DNA from: Cryptomeria japonica
Taxonomy: Eukaryota > Streptophyta > Pinopsida > Cupressales > Cupressaceae
NCBI RefSeq assembly: GCF_030272615.1
Contig: NC_081407.1
Coordinates: 97,449,897 to 97,513,896, forward strand
Direction: 5' to 3'
Length of the DNA stretch: 64,000 bases
Position numbers and translations under genes: made by a program. Shown here piece by piece: positions 47,690 through 57,873 of this stretch. The number at the start of each line of letters is the position of its first letter. Within the stretch, counting starts at the first letter, position 1. The notes under the pieces were generated by a model that saw nothing but the letters and a program-made list of their open reading frames with translations, was not told the DNA's origin and made no database searches.

Positions 47690-50049
47690 AAAATCCGTTT
47701 TCGTGTTTCTTTCAATGTCGACTCTTTTATTGTGTATCTTGATTGAGAAACTTGCGATATTGTGGACCATTGTCTCCTCAAAGATCTCATTCAGACTGTC
47801 CACTTGCAAAATGTTTCCAAAATGAATACGAATTTTCTCATATGTTGCGCAATCAAGGATGAAGTGTCATTCAGTTTCAACCACCACTTTGTTGCAGAAA
47901 ATACAGAATCGTTCTTCCCAATCTTCCTTGAGGACCGCCCAGCTCACATCTAAGATGATGAGACCCAGTCCTCAGCTGAGCAACTAAAATCCTTAGTCCT
48001 CCCTTAATCGCAGCCTTTAAATAATCTTTTTCATCATGTTCCCACAAGGGGTTGAACTCTTTGATATAATGTGTTTTTTTTCATCCAAGTTTGTTTTGTC
48101 TAGAAACTTTTTATCTCTTCGTTGGTATTAGGCAAGGTTACTAGGAGACGGAGGTACTTGGAGACTCCGAAGACTAGTATGATTGATTTTCAAAAATAGC
48201 AGACGGGTGTACTTGGAGACAGCAATTTTTTTAATAAATAATATTTAATAATTTCCAAAACATATCATGACAGAGAACTTTGAAAACAAGGGCAGTGGTA
48301 AAGTTAAACATTAACTTCAAAATTGACCAAAAAACGAAATTAAAATTGCTTATATTGCTCATACCATAGCCAGTCTAAATTGTTTAGTGAAAGTAAGGTA
48401 ATATAGATGTTGAGCACACTCAATATTGTCAGCTAAATACTAAAGGCAATTTCTCTTTAGACTATTACAATGATAAGAAATCAGTCCTCTCAAAAAGTCT
48501 AAACTATCAATAGATCCGATCACTATAACTTTGCATGGATTTTTGTCTTCTTGTGAAACAATTTCCTTATTAGTCATTTCCCTATGACTTTGCCTTGTTG
48601 CAAGCTTATCTTATTTGTTTGCTTTAGTTTTTCGCCTTTTTACTGCACTTTGCCCTAAGTTTTCTAGGAGGAGACGTCAATTTTTTAGTTGGGGGACTTC
48701 AGAGACGGCAGCCAAAAGCACCTTATGTGTCAAGAAGTTTCCAGAGAAGTACGTCTCTGGTACCGGTATTGGTCTCCAGGGGTAGGAGACAGGTCTTCCT
48801 AGTAACTATGGTATTAGGACATTCATGTGCTTTAATGTCCCATTTGTTCATCCACTTCTTGTTCTGCTTCATCTAAGTCTTCTTCCTATGGCCTAGCTCC
48901 TCCTCAACAACCATTTGGGGCCAACGATGTTTGTCCATGTTTTTTACTTTATTTTCAGTAGCTTAGCAAACGTATTATTGCAGATGCTTCCATTGGAAAC
49001 ATCCCCACTTCAGCCAAATGGATCTCATAGGGAATTGTAGATTTGACTTAAAGGCTGCTAGTGATTAAATGTTTTTAGATTCTTTCAAATTGTCTCCATT
49101 TGAGGTTTGACATGCTACTCCCCCAAACCTCACAAACATAAAGTAAAACTGGCATAACCAACAAACCAAAAAGAGTTTTCTTGGTTTACTAATCCCATAG
49201 CTCCACTTTCTTGCACCTGTTCTGAAGTAGGTAAGAAGCTCTCCATCCTCCTTGGATCCTTTTTATCCTGCAAGTCTCCCAACTGAGTCTATTGTGAAAA
49301 TCAATTCCTAGGTACTTGTATTCTTCCACTATCTCCAATGGGCTACCCTCAAAAATAAAGTTAACCTGTTGCTTCTTTCTTTTCAAAGAAAAGAGCATGA
49401 CTTTGGTCTTGCTAGTGTTTACCTGCATCCCGACCTCTTGACAAAAGAGCTCTAAAGGCTTCAAGTGTTCTCTCAAAACATGAGCAGATTTTGCAATTAG
49501 AATAAGGTCATCTACATACAAAAGTAACTTCACCAGGAAACTTGCCCAAAGGAAGCTTTCATCCATGGTCTTGTTTAACCATTCTTCAAGTTTATCAATA
49601 TATAAGACAAACAATGTAGGGGATAAAGGAAATCTCTGTTTGACTTCAATATCGTTGCCAAAACACTCTAACATGCCCTCTTTAGTTCTGATTTTGGCTC
49701 TAACCTGCTCATAAAGTTTGTAGACTGCTGCTCCAAATTTGTTTGGAATCCCAAGCTCCTCCATTCTGCTCCAAAGCTTGTTCCTAGGAACAATGTCAAA
49801 GGCTTTTTTGAAATCAACGAAGCAACAAAAGGTTTCTCCTCCTTGAGCATCCCAAACCTTTTCTATGAAGTGTCTAAGAGTGATGCAATGGTCAATGGTC
49901 GTGTGTCTTGGCCTAAAGTCAGACTGTCCATTTGCTCTCATTCCTTCTTTTTCAGCCCACCCACTGATTCTACATTCAATAATGCTCCCAAAAAAAATTT
50001 CAAAGAGAGGATCGATCATAATAGTATGATAGTTGGATCACTAACATGA
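47690..50049 (-). pseudogene. Degenerate LINE (non-LTR retrotransposon), RT to C-terminal region
   Basis: RT lies at 49189-50019: GQSDFRPRHTTIDHCITL, CFVDFKKAFDIVPR, PLSPTLFVLYID and the catalytic LLLYVDDLILIA (YVDD). After two in-frame stops at 49189 the same frame continues with TKKTLFGLLVMPVLLYVCEVWG and then TIPYEIHLAEVGMFPMEASA, typical of plant LINEs. The C-terminal part near 47700-48130 holds a zinc-binding zf-RVT-like segment (LRTGSHHLRCELG ... CIFCNK-like). The 5' part is missing upstream of about 50049. It is interrupted by a 678-bp DNA element at 48133-48810. Confidence 0.8.
48133..48810. mobile_element. Non-autonomous hAT-type element (678 bp)
   Basis: TIRs are CAAGGTTACTAGGAGAC at the left and, as reverse complement, CATAGTTACTAGGAAGAC at the right. 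It is flanked by a perfect 8-bp TSD GTATTAGG (48125-48132, 48811-48818), the size expected for hAT. It carries no ORF. Removing it rejoins the LINE frame (ECPNTN then EEIKSF-like), so it inserted after the LINE. Confidence 0.85.
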
Positions 50050-50155
50050 TCAGTGGCAACTAATTCTTTGGCCAAAAAATTGGCCACATTGTGGTGATGT
50101 TTATAGTGTTGATGGTGGCATTCTTGCATTTCATTCATGAATAGAACAATCTAAG
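50050..50155 (-). pseudogene. RNase H domain, 3' part (split by unit G)
   Basis: On minus this continues the frame from 57874-58060 after removal of unit G and one TSD copy: IVLFMNEMQECHHQHYKHHH then NVANFLAKELV. The H...NxxAxxLAxE ending is typical of the RNase H of plant LINEs and related elements (RVT_3 type). Confidence 0.55.
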
Positions 50156-50624
50156 GTATCTGTTGTGACCATTTCACACATCGCCCCATTAAAATGGGGG
50201 CCCCCTCTTTTTGCTCTTGTTTTGCCTGTCCTTCTCTCTGCTTTAGGGTTTTGAATTAAATGAGTGAGTCGTCTGGATTAGGGTTAAGCCTTAGGGTTTC
50301 CTTTGATATTTTCAAGCCAAAGTCCAGTCCAATTTTGACAGATTATTAAGCACCCTCGCATTGATTGCAATTTTGAAATAAGATGAGCCTGCCAGGAGGT
50401 CAAGTTTGTCTCAGGATGGGTCCAGTTAAGATTTTGAAGGCACATTCAAGTTATGATTAAGTGTTAGCATTTCAATGATTGAATTATGCAATTTTGTCTA
50501 GGTGAATTTTGACCAAATTTTTTGAAGGTTTACTAACTGGCCCCTGGCCTTGGAGATGACCTAATTATGCCTTGTCAAGTGATTCGAAGACCTAATTTTT
50601 GATATTTTGGCCTGCAGAGGTGAA

Positions 50625-52720
50625 ATCGCTCCTGTCCTTCACCCAGGGACCAGGGCGAAAATGATATTTAGTGCATATTGGTTATTGACTTGTTTAAATT
50701 GTTTTGTGCAGGGTCTCCAGGAGGACAAATTGGACGTAAGTTGAATATTTTGAAGATTTTGAAGACTCAAAAATGATGAATTTTAAAGTTTAAGACCAAA
50801 TTGCTCCTGTCCTTCACTGAAGGACCAGGGCGAAAAGGTTTTCTTAAGTCATTTTGGGCCTTAGTTGATCGAAATGGAGCATCAAGGACGCAATGAAAGA
50901 TGAAACAAGCATAAAGGAGTATCCAGACTTGGTCGTTGGCAACGGAAGGTTGAGCTTTTTACCTGGCAAGACAAGTTCGCTCCTGTCCCTCTCCCAGGGA
51001 CCAGAGCGATTTTCCTCAAACACACCTTCTTGGACATTTTTTGGATTTGGACTTTTGTTCATAACTTGCGAAATGATGGTATCTTCCCCAGCAAAGGAAA
51101 TTTGAGATGATAATTATGAAGATTTGACCCTAAGGACCAAAATCGCTCCTGTCCCTCACTGAAGCACCGGAGCTTGTTTTTCAAAGTTGCACCGTCCTTG
51201 CAGGGCCAAGACATTTTTTTGATTGGAAGAGGTCAAGGAGGGCACGTTCTGTCCATTGAATATAATTTGAGCGACCAACTAACAAGGAAATATGTTAAAA
51301 TGACAAGGATCGCTCCTGTCCCTTACTGAAGGACCGGAGCTTGAATTCCAAACTTATGTTGTCCACACAAGAGTTAAGTGATTTTGCGATTTAAGGAGGT
51401 CGGGAGAAGAAGGCTTTGTTCATTGAATATAACTTGAGCCGTCTACGAAGTTGAAAATCAACCCAAATTGGCTAAGGCGCTCCTGTCCTTGACCAAGGGA
51501 CCAAAGCGAATATCAAAGGTAGCTCCTGTCCCTCTCCTAGGGACCAGAGCGATTTTTCCTCAAGACATGTTTTTGGCCAAGGTAAAGCGAATTTCAAGAT
51601 TGATATGAAGGAAAGAGGGCATAGTCACTCCATTTGAAGATAATTTTGAAGGTTGCAAAACGCAAAGTGAGCCCATAATGGCCAAGGCGCTCCTGTCCCT
51701 CTCCAAGGGACCAGAGCGATTTCCTCATAAGGCAAATTTCCCGCAAAGTCAAAACGAATTTCATGTTGGAGATGAGTGAAAGAAGGCACAACCAACCCAT
51801 TGAAGACAATTTTGAAAGTTGGCGAAACACAAGTGAGCTTATAAATGCAAAAACGGTCCTGTCCCTCACCAAGGGACCAGGGCGAAAATGTATTAGCAAG
51901 ACTTCCCTTCCAAGTTTGGTCGGATCCAAGCCAAGGCACATGATGGAGATGATATTAGGAACGCTTCGAAGAGGAACAAAGTTGCAAAGACCACGAGAAC
52001 TTGATGGAAATGGCCAAAGCGCTCCTGTCCCTCTCCAAGGGACCAGAGCGAAATATTCAAGTATGCCTAATTTTAAGAGGCCACTTTCGTTTCAAGCATT
52101 CAAGATGGAGTAAGCAATGACATTTTACGCCTTGAAGACAATTTGATATCAAGTTGATTGAGGATTTGCGCCATGGACTAAAGTTCGCTCCTGTCCTTCA
52201 CTGGAGGACCAGGGCGATTTCTATTAAACTAGTCATTTCCTTCCAAAACCATATCAAGGCGAAGTCATGCAAGGTCCAAAATGTCTTTAAGAAGACGATG
52301 AATAAGGAGTTAACGTCAAAAGTCGACAATTTTAAGCTCAAATGCAAAGTTCGCTCCTGTCCTTCACTGGAGGACCAGGGCGAAAATCCTTGGGAGAGCT
52401 CAATTAGTCTTGAAAAAGCAAATTGAACATGCATGAAGCAAACAATAATGACCATTGCCTACCTCACAGCTTGCATTCGCGATTGGAAAAGACAAAAACC
52501 AAGGGTAAAAGGCAAAATCGCTCCTGTCCCTCTTCAAGGGACCAGGGCGAAAATGGTTCTAAGGAGCATTCGTCCAAAAAATTGAATGGATCAAACTCAA
52601 AATATTCAAGTAAAATGCCATTTTGGGCGTCCAGGATGAAGTGTTGAACGTGAAAAACAAGAATTGCAAGGCTAAAATGCATGAGGCGCTCTTGTCCCTC
52701 ACCAAGGGACCAGAGCGATA
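50625..52720 (+). repeat. Array of 14 inverted repeats, period about 167 bp (copy G)
   Basis: Units have outer arms CGCTC / GAGCG (or GGGCG) and inner arms GTCCCT / AGGGAC, or GTCCTTCA / TGAAGGAC. Centres are near 50643, 50818, 50994, 51160, 51326, 51494, 51537, 51704, 51870, 52036, 52202, 52369, 52535 and 52704. All steps are 166-176 bp except one of 43 bp. Intervening sequence is less conserved than the stems. Confidence 0.88.
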
Positions 52721-53561
52721 TTATTGATGTCCCAAATATCTCCCATGCTAGGCGCTAACACTTTTTGAATTGCATTAAATGCCAAATTCGATAAAACTTT
52801 GAAATATTTTTAATTAAAATTGGCATTTAATGAGTTCGCATAAGGCATTTAATAATTGAATTTAGCCTTTTAAAAAATCGAAATTCAATTGCAAAGGTAT
52901 TTAATTAGTTAATTAAATTATTAAATGAAAGGAGTGCGCTTGGGGTTTTATTTTAAATATTTTATAAAGGTCGGCCTCCTTTTTATTTAATTTTGTTTAT
53001 TATTTGCTTCATTTCCACCAAGTCGGCCTATGGGAGAGTATAATGGTGAGCGCCTATATAAGAAAGGTATTGTGAAACATTTTGATCCATCATTCAATCA
53101 TTGTTTAAGTGCGATTTGGAGAAGCAATAGAAGGAGCGAAATCTCATCCAAGGAGAGGTGCGAATCTTGATCCAAGGAGAGGAGCGAAATCTCATCCAAG
53201 GAGAAGTGCGAGTTTTGATCCAAGGAGGAGTGCGAATTTTGTTGGAGGAGCGATTTTTCCTCAAAACGTTGAAGGCTAAGGGTGGTGAAATTGCTAGAGG
53301 AAGCTCACGTTGAAGACTTCGATCCACATTTTTTTGCCTAGCAAACTTGCTTTTTTTTTGCATCTTTTTAGAGCTAGTTCTCAAAGAAAGGCATGACAAG
53401 ATCTTCCTAGCCAAATTTTGAAATTTTGAAATTTTGAATTTCCAATTGCATAATCGTCATATTTAGGAAATGATAATTCAAAGATTTATCATGAAGTTTC
53501 CTAAATTTAAAGCTTAAACTTAATCTATATTTTTACGTTCCAAGGTATGTTGCTCATTATG

Positions 53562-53582
53562 AAATGTTGTGTAGGTGTCGAG
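53562..53582 (+). promoter_or_regulatory. Acceptor-like splice site before the LTR ORF
   Basis: GAAATGTTGTGTAG-GTGTCGAG precedes ATG 53583. The same junction occurs in copy E (37668-37688). Copies B, C and D have a pyrimidine tract ending TTTTGCA(A/G) or CTTTCAG in the same position. This would suit a spliced mRNA for the ORF; the call is inferred. Confidence 0.45.
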
Positions 53583-56500
53583 ATGGCGACCCCAAAGCCA
53601 GGAGCATCCACCAGTCGTCCAGCCCTCATGAAGGAAGATCAAAGGAATGAAGAAATGGAGACCAAGATCATGTCAAAATGGAGCAACATTGGAGATACCA
53701 ACTTGGGAAACTTCAGTGTGAAGAAGTTTCGAGAGGTCCCTTACATTGGAAAGCCATCACCTGTCGCAAGGAGAATAATTGAGAGTGGCATTATCAAGGC
53801 GGCCGGCTTCCCTCCAGCAGTCCAGTGCCATGAGCTGATGATCGAGTGTGCCCGCCATTATGACCCACAGTCAAGATCGATCGTGTCCAAGGAAGGAAAC
53901 ACTTTGGCTTATCTTTCAGATGAGGCTATCAGTGAAGCTCTCCATCTGCCAGAACATAAAGACATGATTTACAAAAGCTTGGAAGGAGCTAGATCCATGT
54001 ACGAAGATGATCCAGATACTTGCTTGAGCATCATCAACAAGAATTGGCTACTCAAAAGTCGTCCTCGCCTGAGCAAGATTCCCAACACACCACATAGGAT
54101 CGACTTCCAGGAGGAGTACAGAGATTTGATAACCTTACTCAATCGAGTTACAGGGGCTCCTCAAGCCTTCTATTTTGAGAAGTGGATGTTCTTCTTCATC
54201 CAAGTGATAGTTCAAGGAAAAGGAACAATTCATTGGGCTAGAATTATTAGCCATTGCTTGGACGTACAGTTGAGAAGACTGAAGGCTACCAAGTCATTCC
54301 ACATGAGCTCATACATCATATATGCCTTGATCAGGAGTTTTGAATATGCAGGACTACCTCACAGAGGAGCAATTGGAAGAGGACCTGGAGAAGTCAGAGT
54401 TTGTGACACTTATGTTCATTTGCATCATCCACCTGGGAATAATTACAAGTTAGTCAATGATACCTTCACAATGAACATCACCAGGACACTGCAAGGCGGG
54501 ATTCATAATCGGCTATCTCAGGATTCACAAGAACTTGTAAAGAGGTATGGTGCTTGGTTTATCCAATTCCAGAAGTTTACATATATTAGAGTTCATGGGT
54601 GTCCTTCACCTCCCTATATGTTGCCAAGATATCCGACAGACAGAATAGTACTACTTGAGGTGACTACGCAGTTGGCAGCTTATGCGAAGGCATTCAGACA
54701 CAGGCATGGAAATGGGATTCCTGTACCTATCATACTAGGAAATTCAGTTGAGGTATGTCCTAATGTCCCGGCTTTAGATGATGCAGAAAGGGAGTTGGCC
54801 TTATATTCATTTTCATTCTTTTCATTGAGAGAGAATTTTGATCCTTATGGACATATAGAGGAGACAGTTGGTAGAAAATACAAGCATGAATGTCAGGTAG
54901 AAGACTTTTGGATGAATCTCTCAGATGATTTGGAAGTGAAGAGAAAGATGCATTCCAGATTGCCTTTGGATTTCATCAGGAAATGCAAAGTTTACAGAGT
55001 GGCCGATCAAGCTCAGGACAGTGGCAGGCACCTCCAATCCTCTTATGATAGAGAGGACAAAGCAGTAAAGATAGATTGGAGTGAACCTGAGGTTGTGGAC
55101 TTGAAGACTTTGATGGCTCCAGTTTTGTCCTGTACTCGCAGATGGGTTGATGTGCAACATCAAAAGTTGAGAGAGCAAAATATATCAATGACTTTTACTT
55201 TGGAGGAAAGGTCGGCAGAAGGAACAAGCATAAGTGAGGGCCATCCTCATCCTAGAAGCACAAGCGAAGGCAATCCTCACCCCAGAAGCGTAAGTGAAGG
55301 CAATCCCCATCATAGAGGTGCGAAGAGGAAGGAAAGACCTGAGAAAAGAGAATCTTCCAAGAAGAAGCAAGAGGCCAATCGAGATCGCTCATTCGGCACA
55401 TCTTCTCGACAAGAGAAGAGGACACTTGAAGTTGAGGAATCTATGGAGTCAATGGTTCAGAATGATAAACCTGAAGAAGGACAGGCATCTCAACGTTCAT
55501 CAAGTCAATCTCCCCAGGTCAATGAGCTACATGAAGACCAGAACGACGATGAAGCGACGTCTCCTCTCTGGAAAGAAGAGCCACTACCTAAAGAAATACA
55601 AGTTAGAGAGACAAGGTCCGCCATTCCAGATTGGTTGAAGGAGAGGTTAACAAGGGTAATTGTGATCGAAGACGAAGATAATGTGATTGATTTAGATAGC
55701 CTTGTTGGAGATTCTCAGGGAGTAACAGAAAAGAGGAAGGCCACCAAAATGTCCCAGATGATCAGAGATGAAACAAGGTCCAGGAAGTTGCAGATAGCTA
55801 CACCGGCAGTGGACAAGTACGAAGGTGAGATTCTTGCAGAAGAGTATGATGTAGAAACCGTTGAGCTTGGTCCACTCACCACCGAGCAGGCATTGGATGA
55901 GGCAACTGATTCATTTGAGGCACTTAAAGATAAACTTAAGGAAGAAATGGAAAAGAGTAGAAAACTTGAGAGAGAGGTCAGTGCTTGGAGAGGCTACTTT
56001 AGCCACCTCAGTCAGCCTTTGGGACGTCAGGATCCAACAGTATCTCCTGTGCAAGCACTTCCCCTTGAATCAGTTGGTGAAGCAGAGAAAGTTAAGAGCT
56101 TGGTCCAGCTTATGAGCTCTTGGATTGACAAATCCCATACAGTTGTTGTTGAGTTTGCAACAAGAATGATGCAGACCATTCATCGGGCTATCCAGGTCCT
56201 TGAGATCATCCACAACCTAATGATAACAGTAGCCGCCTTTGCTCACACTAAAGATGTTATCATTCCTGTTCTTCAAGTAATCAGGCAAACACCAAGAAAG
56301 ATCTTAGCACAAGAAAAAATAATGGATGGAGGAGCTCATAATTTACTCCAGTGGTCTACTTTACTCCAGATGAAGGAAGTTCTCTTCGAGGACACCAGCA
56401 CCAAATGCAATCAGGTAGAGGAGGTCATCCATCCAATCCAGGACAAGGTGTTTGGGGTTTTATGTACTATTCTTGGCAGAAGGATCGAAGTTGAGACAGA

Positions 56501-56810
56501 TGTGGATCTTCAAGAATTGGAAGAAAGGGTCAAAGTCATCTTTTGCAAGGACGAGAATGTGATTACAGATGAGCAAAGAGATCAAATGTTTGCTACTATG
56601 CTCCTGATTGAGAAAATTAAGGAACTCGAACCTGAATGGGACGCAGCTCTTCTCAAGGCCTTTGATCAGATTATTCACTTGGAGGAACAAATGAGGAATC
56701 TTCCTGAGATTCCTATTGCTGAGATCGAGGGAATCCTGTCCAGATTCATTGCATATGCTAAAAAGGAGCATTGGAAAGGGAATAAGGTTCTAGAAGAGAG
56801 GTTGTTATAG
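53583..56810 (+). CDS. Large intact ORF inside the LTR, unknown function (about 1,075 aa)
   Basis: I choose ATG 53583 (MATPKPGAS) because it follows an acceptor-like TGTGTAG-GT and is shared in context with copy E; an upstream in-frame ATG at 53547 would add 12 residues. Residues about 1-500 look globular and helical, with aromatic-rich blocks (WMFFFIQVIVQGKGTIHWAR; HMSSYIIYALIRSFEYAGLP). About 550-590 has three tandem SEGxPHxRx repeats, then a basic KRKERPEKRESSKKK stretch that could be a nuclear localisation signal. About 600-730 is acidic and low-complexity. The last 300 residues are helical and charged, probably coiled coil. The N-terminal part vaguely recalls the helical region of plant transposon-associated proteins, but I recognise no domain with confidence. 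No RT, integrase, protease or zinc knuckle is present. Stop TAG at 56808-56810. Confidence 0.75.
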   Translation: MATPKPGASTSRPALMKEDQRNEEMETKIMSKWSNIGDTNLGNFSVKKFREVPYIGKPSPVARRIIESGIIKAAGFPPAVQCHELMIECARHYDPQSRSIVSKEGNTLAYLSDEAISEALHLPEHKDMIYKSLEGARSMYEDDPDTCLSIINKNWLLKSRPRLSKIPNTPHRIDFQEEYRDLITLLNRVTGAPQAFYFEKWMFFFIQVIVQGKGTIHWARIISHCLDVQLRRLKATKSFHMSSYIIYALIRSFEYAGLPHRGAIGRGPGEVRVCDTYVHLHHPPGNNYKLVNDTFTMNITRTLQGGIHNRLSQDSQELVKRYGAWFIQFQKFTYIRVHGCPSPPYMLPRYPTDRIVLLEVTTQLAAYAKAFRHRHGNGIPVPIILGNSVEVCPNVPALDDAERELALYSFSFFSLRENFDPYGHIEETVGRKYKHECQVEDFWMNLSDDLEVKRKMHSRLPLDFIRKCKVYRVADQAQDSGRHLQSSYDREDKAVKIDWSEPEVVDLKTLMAPVLSCTRRWVDVQHQKLREQNISMTFTLEERSAEGTSISEGHPHPRSTSEGNPHPRSVSEGNPHHRGAKRKERPEKRESSKKKQEANRDRSFGTSSRQEKRTLEVEESMESMVQNDKPEEGQASQRSSSQSPQVNELHEDQNDDEATSPLWKEEPLPKEIQVRETRSAIPDWLKERLTRVIVIEDEDNVIDLDSLVGDSQGVTEKRKATKMSQMIRDETRSRKLQIATPAVDKYEGEILAEEYDVETVELGPLTTEQALDEATDSFEALKDKLKEEMEKSRKLEREVSAWRGYFSHLSQPLGRQDPTVSPVQALPLESVGEAEKVKSLVQLMSSWIDKSHTVVVEFATRMMQTIHRAIQVLEIIHNLMITVAAFAHTKDVIIPVLQVIRQTPRKILAQEKIMDGGAHNLLQWSTLLQMKEVLFEDTSTKCNQVEEVIHPIQDKVFGVLCTILGRRIEVETDVDLQELEERVKVIFCKDENVITDEQRDQMFATMLLIEKIKELEPEWDAALLKAFDQIIHLEEQMRNLPEIPIAEIEGILSRFIAYAKKEHWKGNKVLEERLL

Positions 56811-56921
56811 ATGACATGGCACCTTAATTGTCATTGGTCTATGTTTCCTAGATTTTTGTGCCAAATTAAATATTTGGCTATGCATTTAATGTTGTGCAAT
56901 AAAAAGGGAACTTTTGTAATA

Positions 56922-57012
56922 AAACCCTAATTAGGGTTTAGGTGTCAGAATCTCAGCCATTGATCTTCTTTTGATCTGGGCCGTTCATTGTAATTGAGGA
57001 TGCTATATATAC
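56922..57012 (+). promoter_or_regulatory. Telo-box palindrome and TATA box, copy G
   Basis: AAACCCTAATTAGGGTTT lies at 56922-56939 and CTATATATAC at about 57003-57012, starting 112 bp after the ORF stop and ending 861 bp before the 3' end. Position and order are the same as in B, C and E. It would drive transcription towards U5, away from the ORF. Confidence 0.68.
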
Positions 57013-57670
57013 CCTCACTCATTTTCATTAGAGATTAGAAATGAGAGATTAGAGAGAAAATAAGAAATAGTTAGAAGATTAGAGCTTTTAGAGAGAAGAA
57101 AGTTATTTTGTAGCAAGATTGAGTTTTGAAGAAGGAATTTCAAGCAATTGTTGTCTATTTTGGCTTTGAGATCAATAAAATATTGAAGTTATGGTGTTTT
57201 ATTGCAATTCTTGTGGCTATCTTCATGGTTGTTTACTTTCTTGAATCATTCTCAGTCGAAGTAGTATTTGAGTTTGAAGGACTAAGTGTTGGGCTTGATT
57301 TTGGTGAGATTCACGTTCCAAACCACTAGCTTCTTACTGATTGTGGGAACGACTTGCGTGGTCAACTGGAGATACTTGAATTACTTAAACCTTCAATCGT
57401 CATTGAGCTTTGGATATGTGCCTTTGTGGTAGTGTCCATGATCCTTGATGAATTGAAAAATCATTTGTTACCTTAGAAGATCGCATCAATTTCAGTTGGG
57501 TTGTTATTTCATGGCAATATTGAAATTGGTAGAATCTTGCCAAGTCTAGCCTACATTGGGTCATTCATAGGATTAGATTAGAATTTATCCCTTGTAAACT
57601 CTACCTTTTGATCTTTTTTTTGAAGAACTTATTAGTTTTAGGAAATTTCTGTTCCTGCAAATCGGAGGAC

Positions 57671-57676
57671 GTAAGG
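57671..57676 (+). promoter_or_regulatory. Conserved donor-like GTAAGG in U5
   Basis: The block (C/T)GTAAG(T/G)CCCCTTG is conserved in the U5 of B (13023), D (45332), E (38977), G (57671) and the fragment near 5256. In C it is ATAAGT. It fits a 5' splice site downstream of the LTR promoter, but conservation could have another cause. Confidence 0.4.
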
Positions 57677-57873
57677 CCCCTTGATGAAACAGCATTCACA
57701 ACGACCACTGGTGCTTATCCACACGTAGAGACCCTACATAAAAGAACATTGGAGTCACCCTGATTGATCCTTTTTGCGACATCTTCAGCAATCAGAGGCT
57801 TTATTCAAGAGAGGATAAGGTACCCTTGGGTATTTTATTCTGTGTATGATTGTGTACAAAATACATGTCAACA

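Larger units (their letters stand above)
50161..57873 (+). mobile_element. TGTTGTGACG-family LTR unit G (7713 bp) with intact ORF
   Basis: Starts TGTTGTGACC and ends CATGTCAACA, with identical GTATC flanks (50156-50160, 57874-57878). It splits an RNase H coding region. Contents in order: 5' block; 14 hairpins (50625-52720); AT-rich segment like that of E; acceptor-like TGTGTAG at about 53568-53574; ORF of about 1,075 codons (53583-56810); telo-box; TATA box; U5 with GTAAGG at 57671. There is no second terminal repeat, so it reads as a solo LTR that carries a gene in U3. The intact ORF and perfect TSD suggest it is one of the younger insertions here. Confidence 0.82.

Noticed and set aside
51594-52682. 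Several 70-115 codon ORFs on both strands in unit G
   Set aside because: They run through the hairpin array and repeat its arms (SPWSLGEGQ-like on minus); palindromes open both strands.
54921-55370. Minus-strand ORFs inside the large unit G ORF
   Set aside because: Antisense shadows of the 1,075-codon frame.
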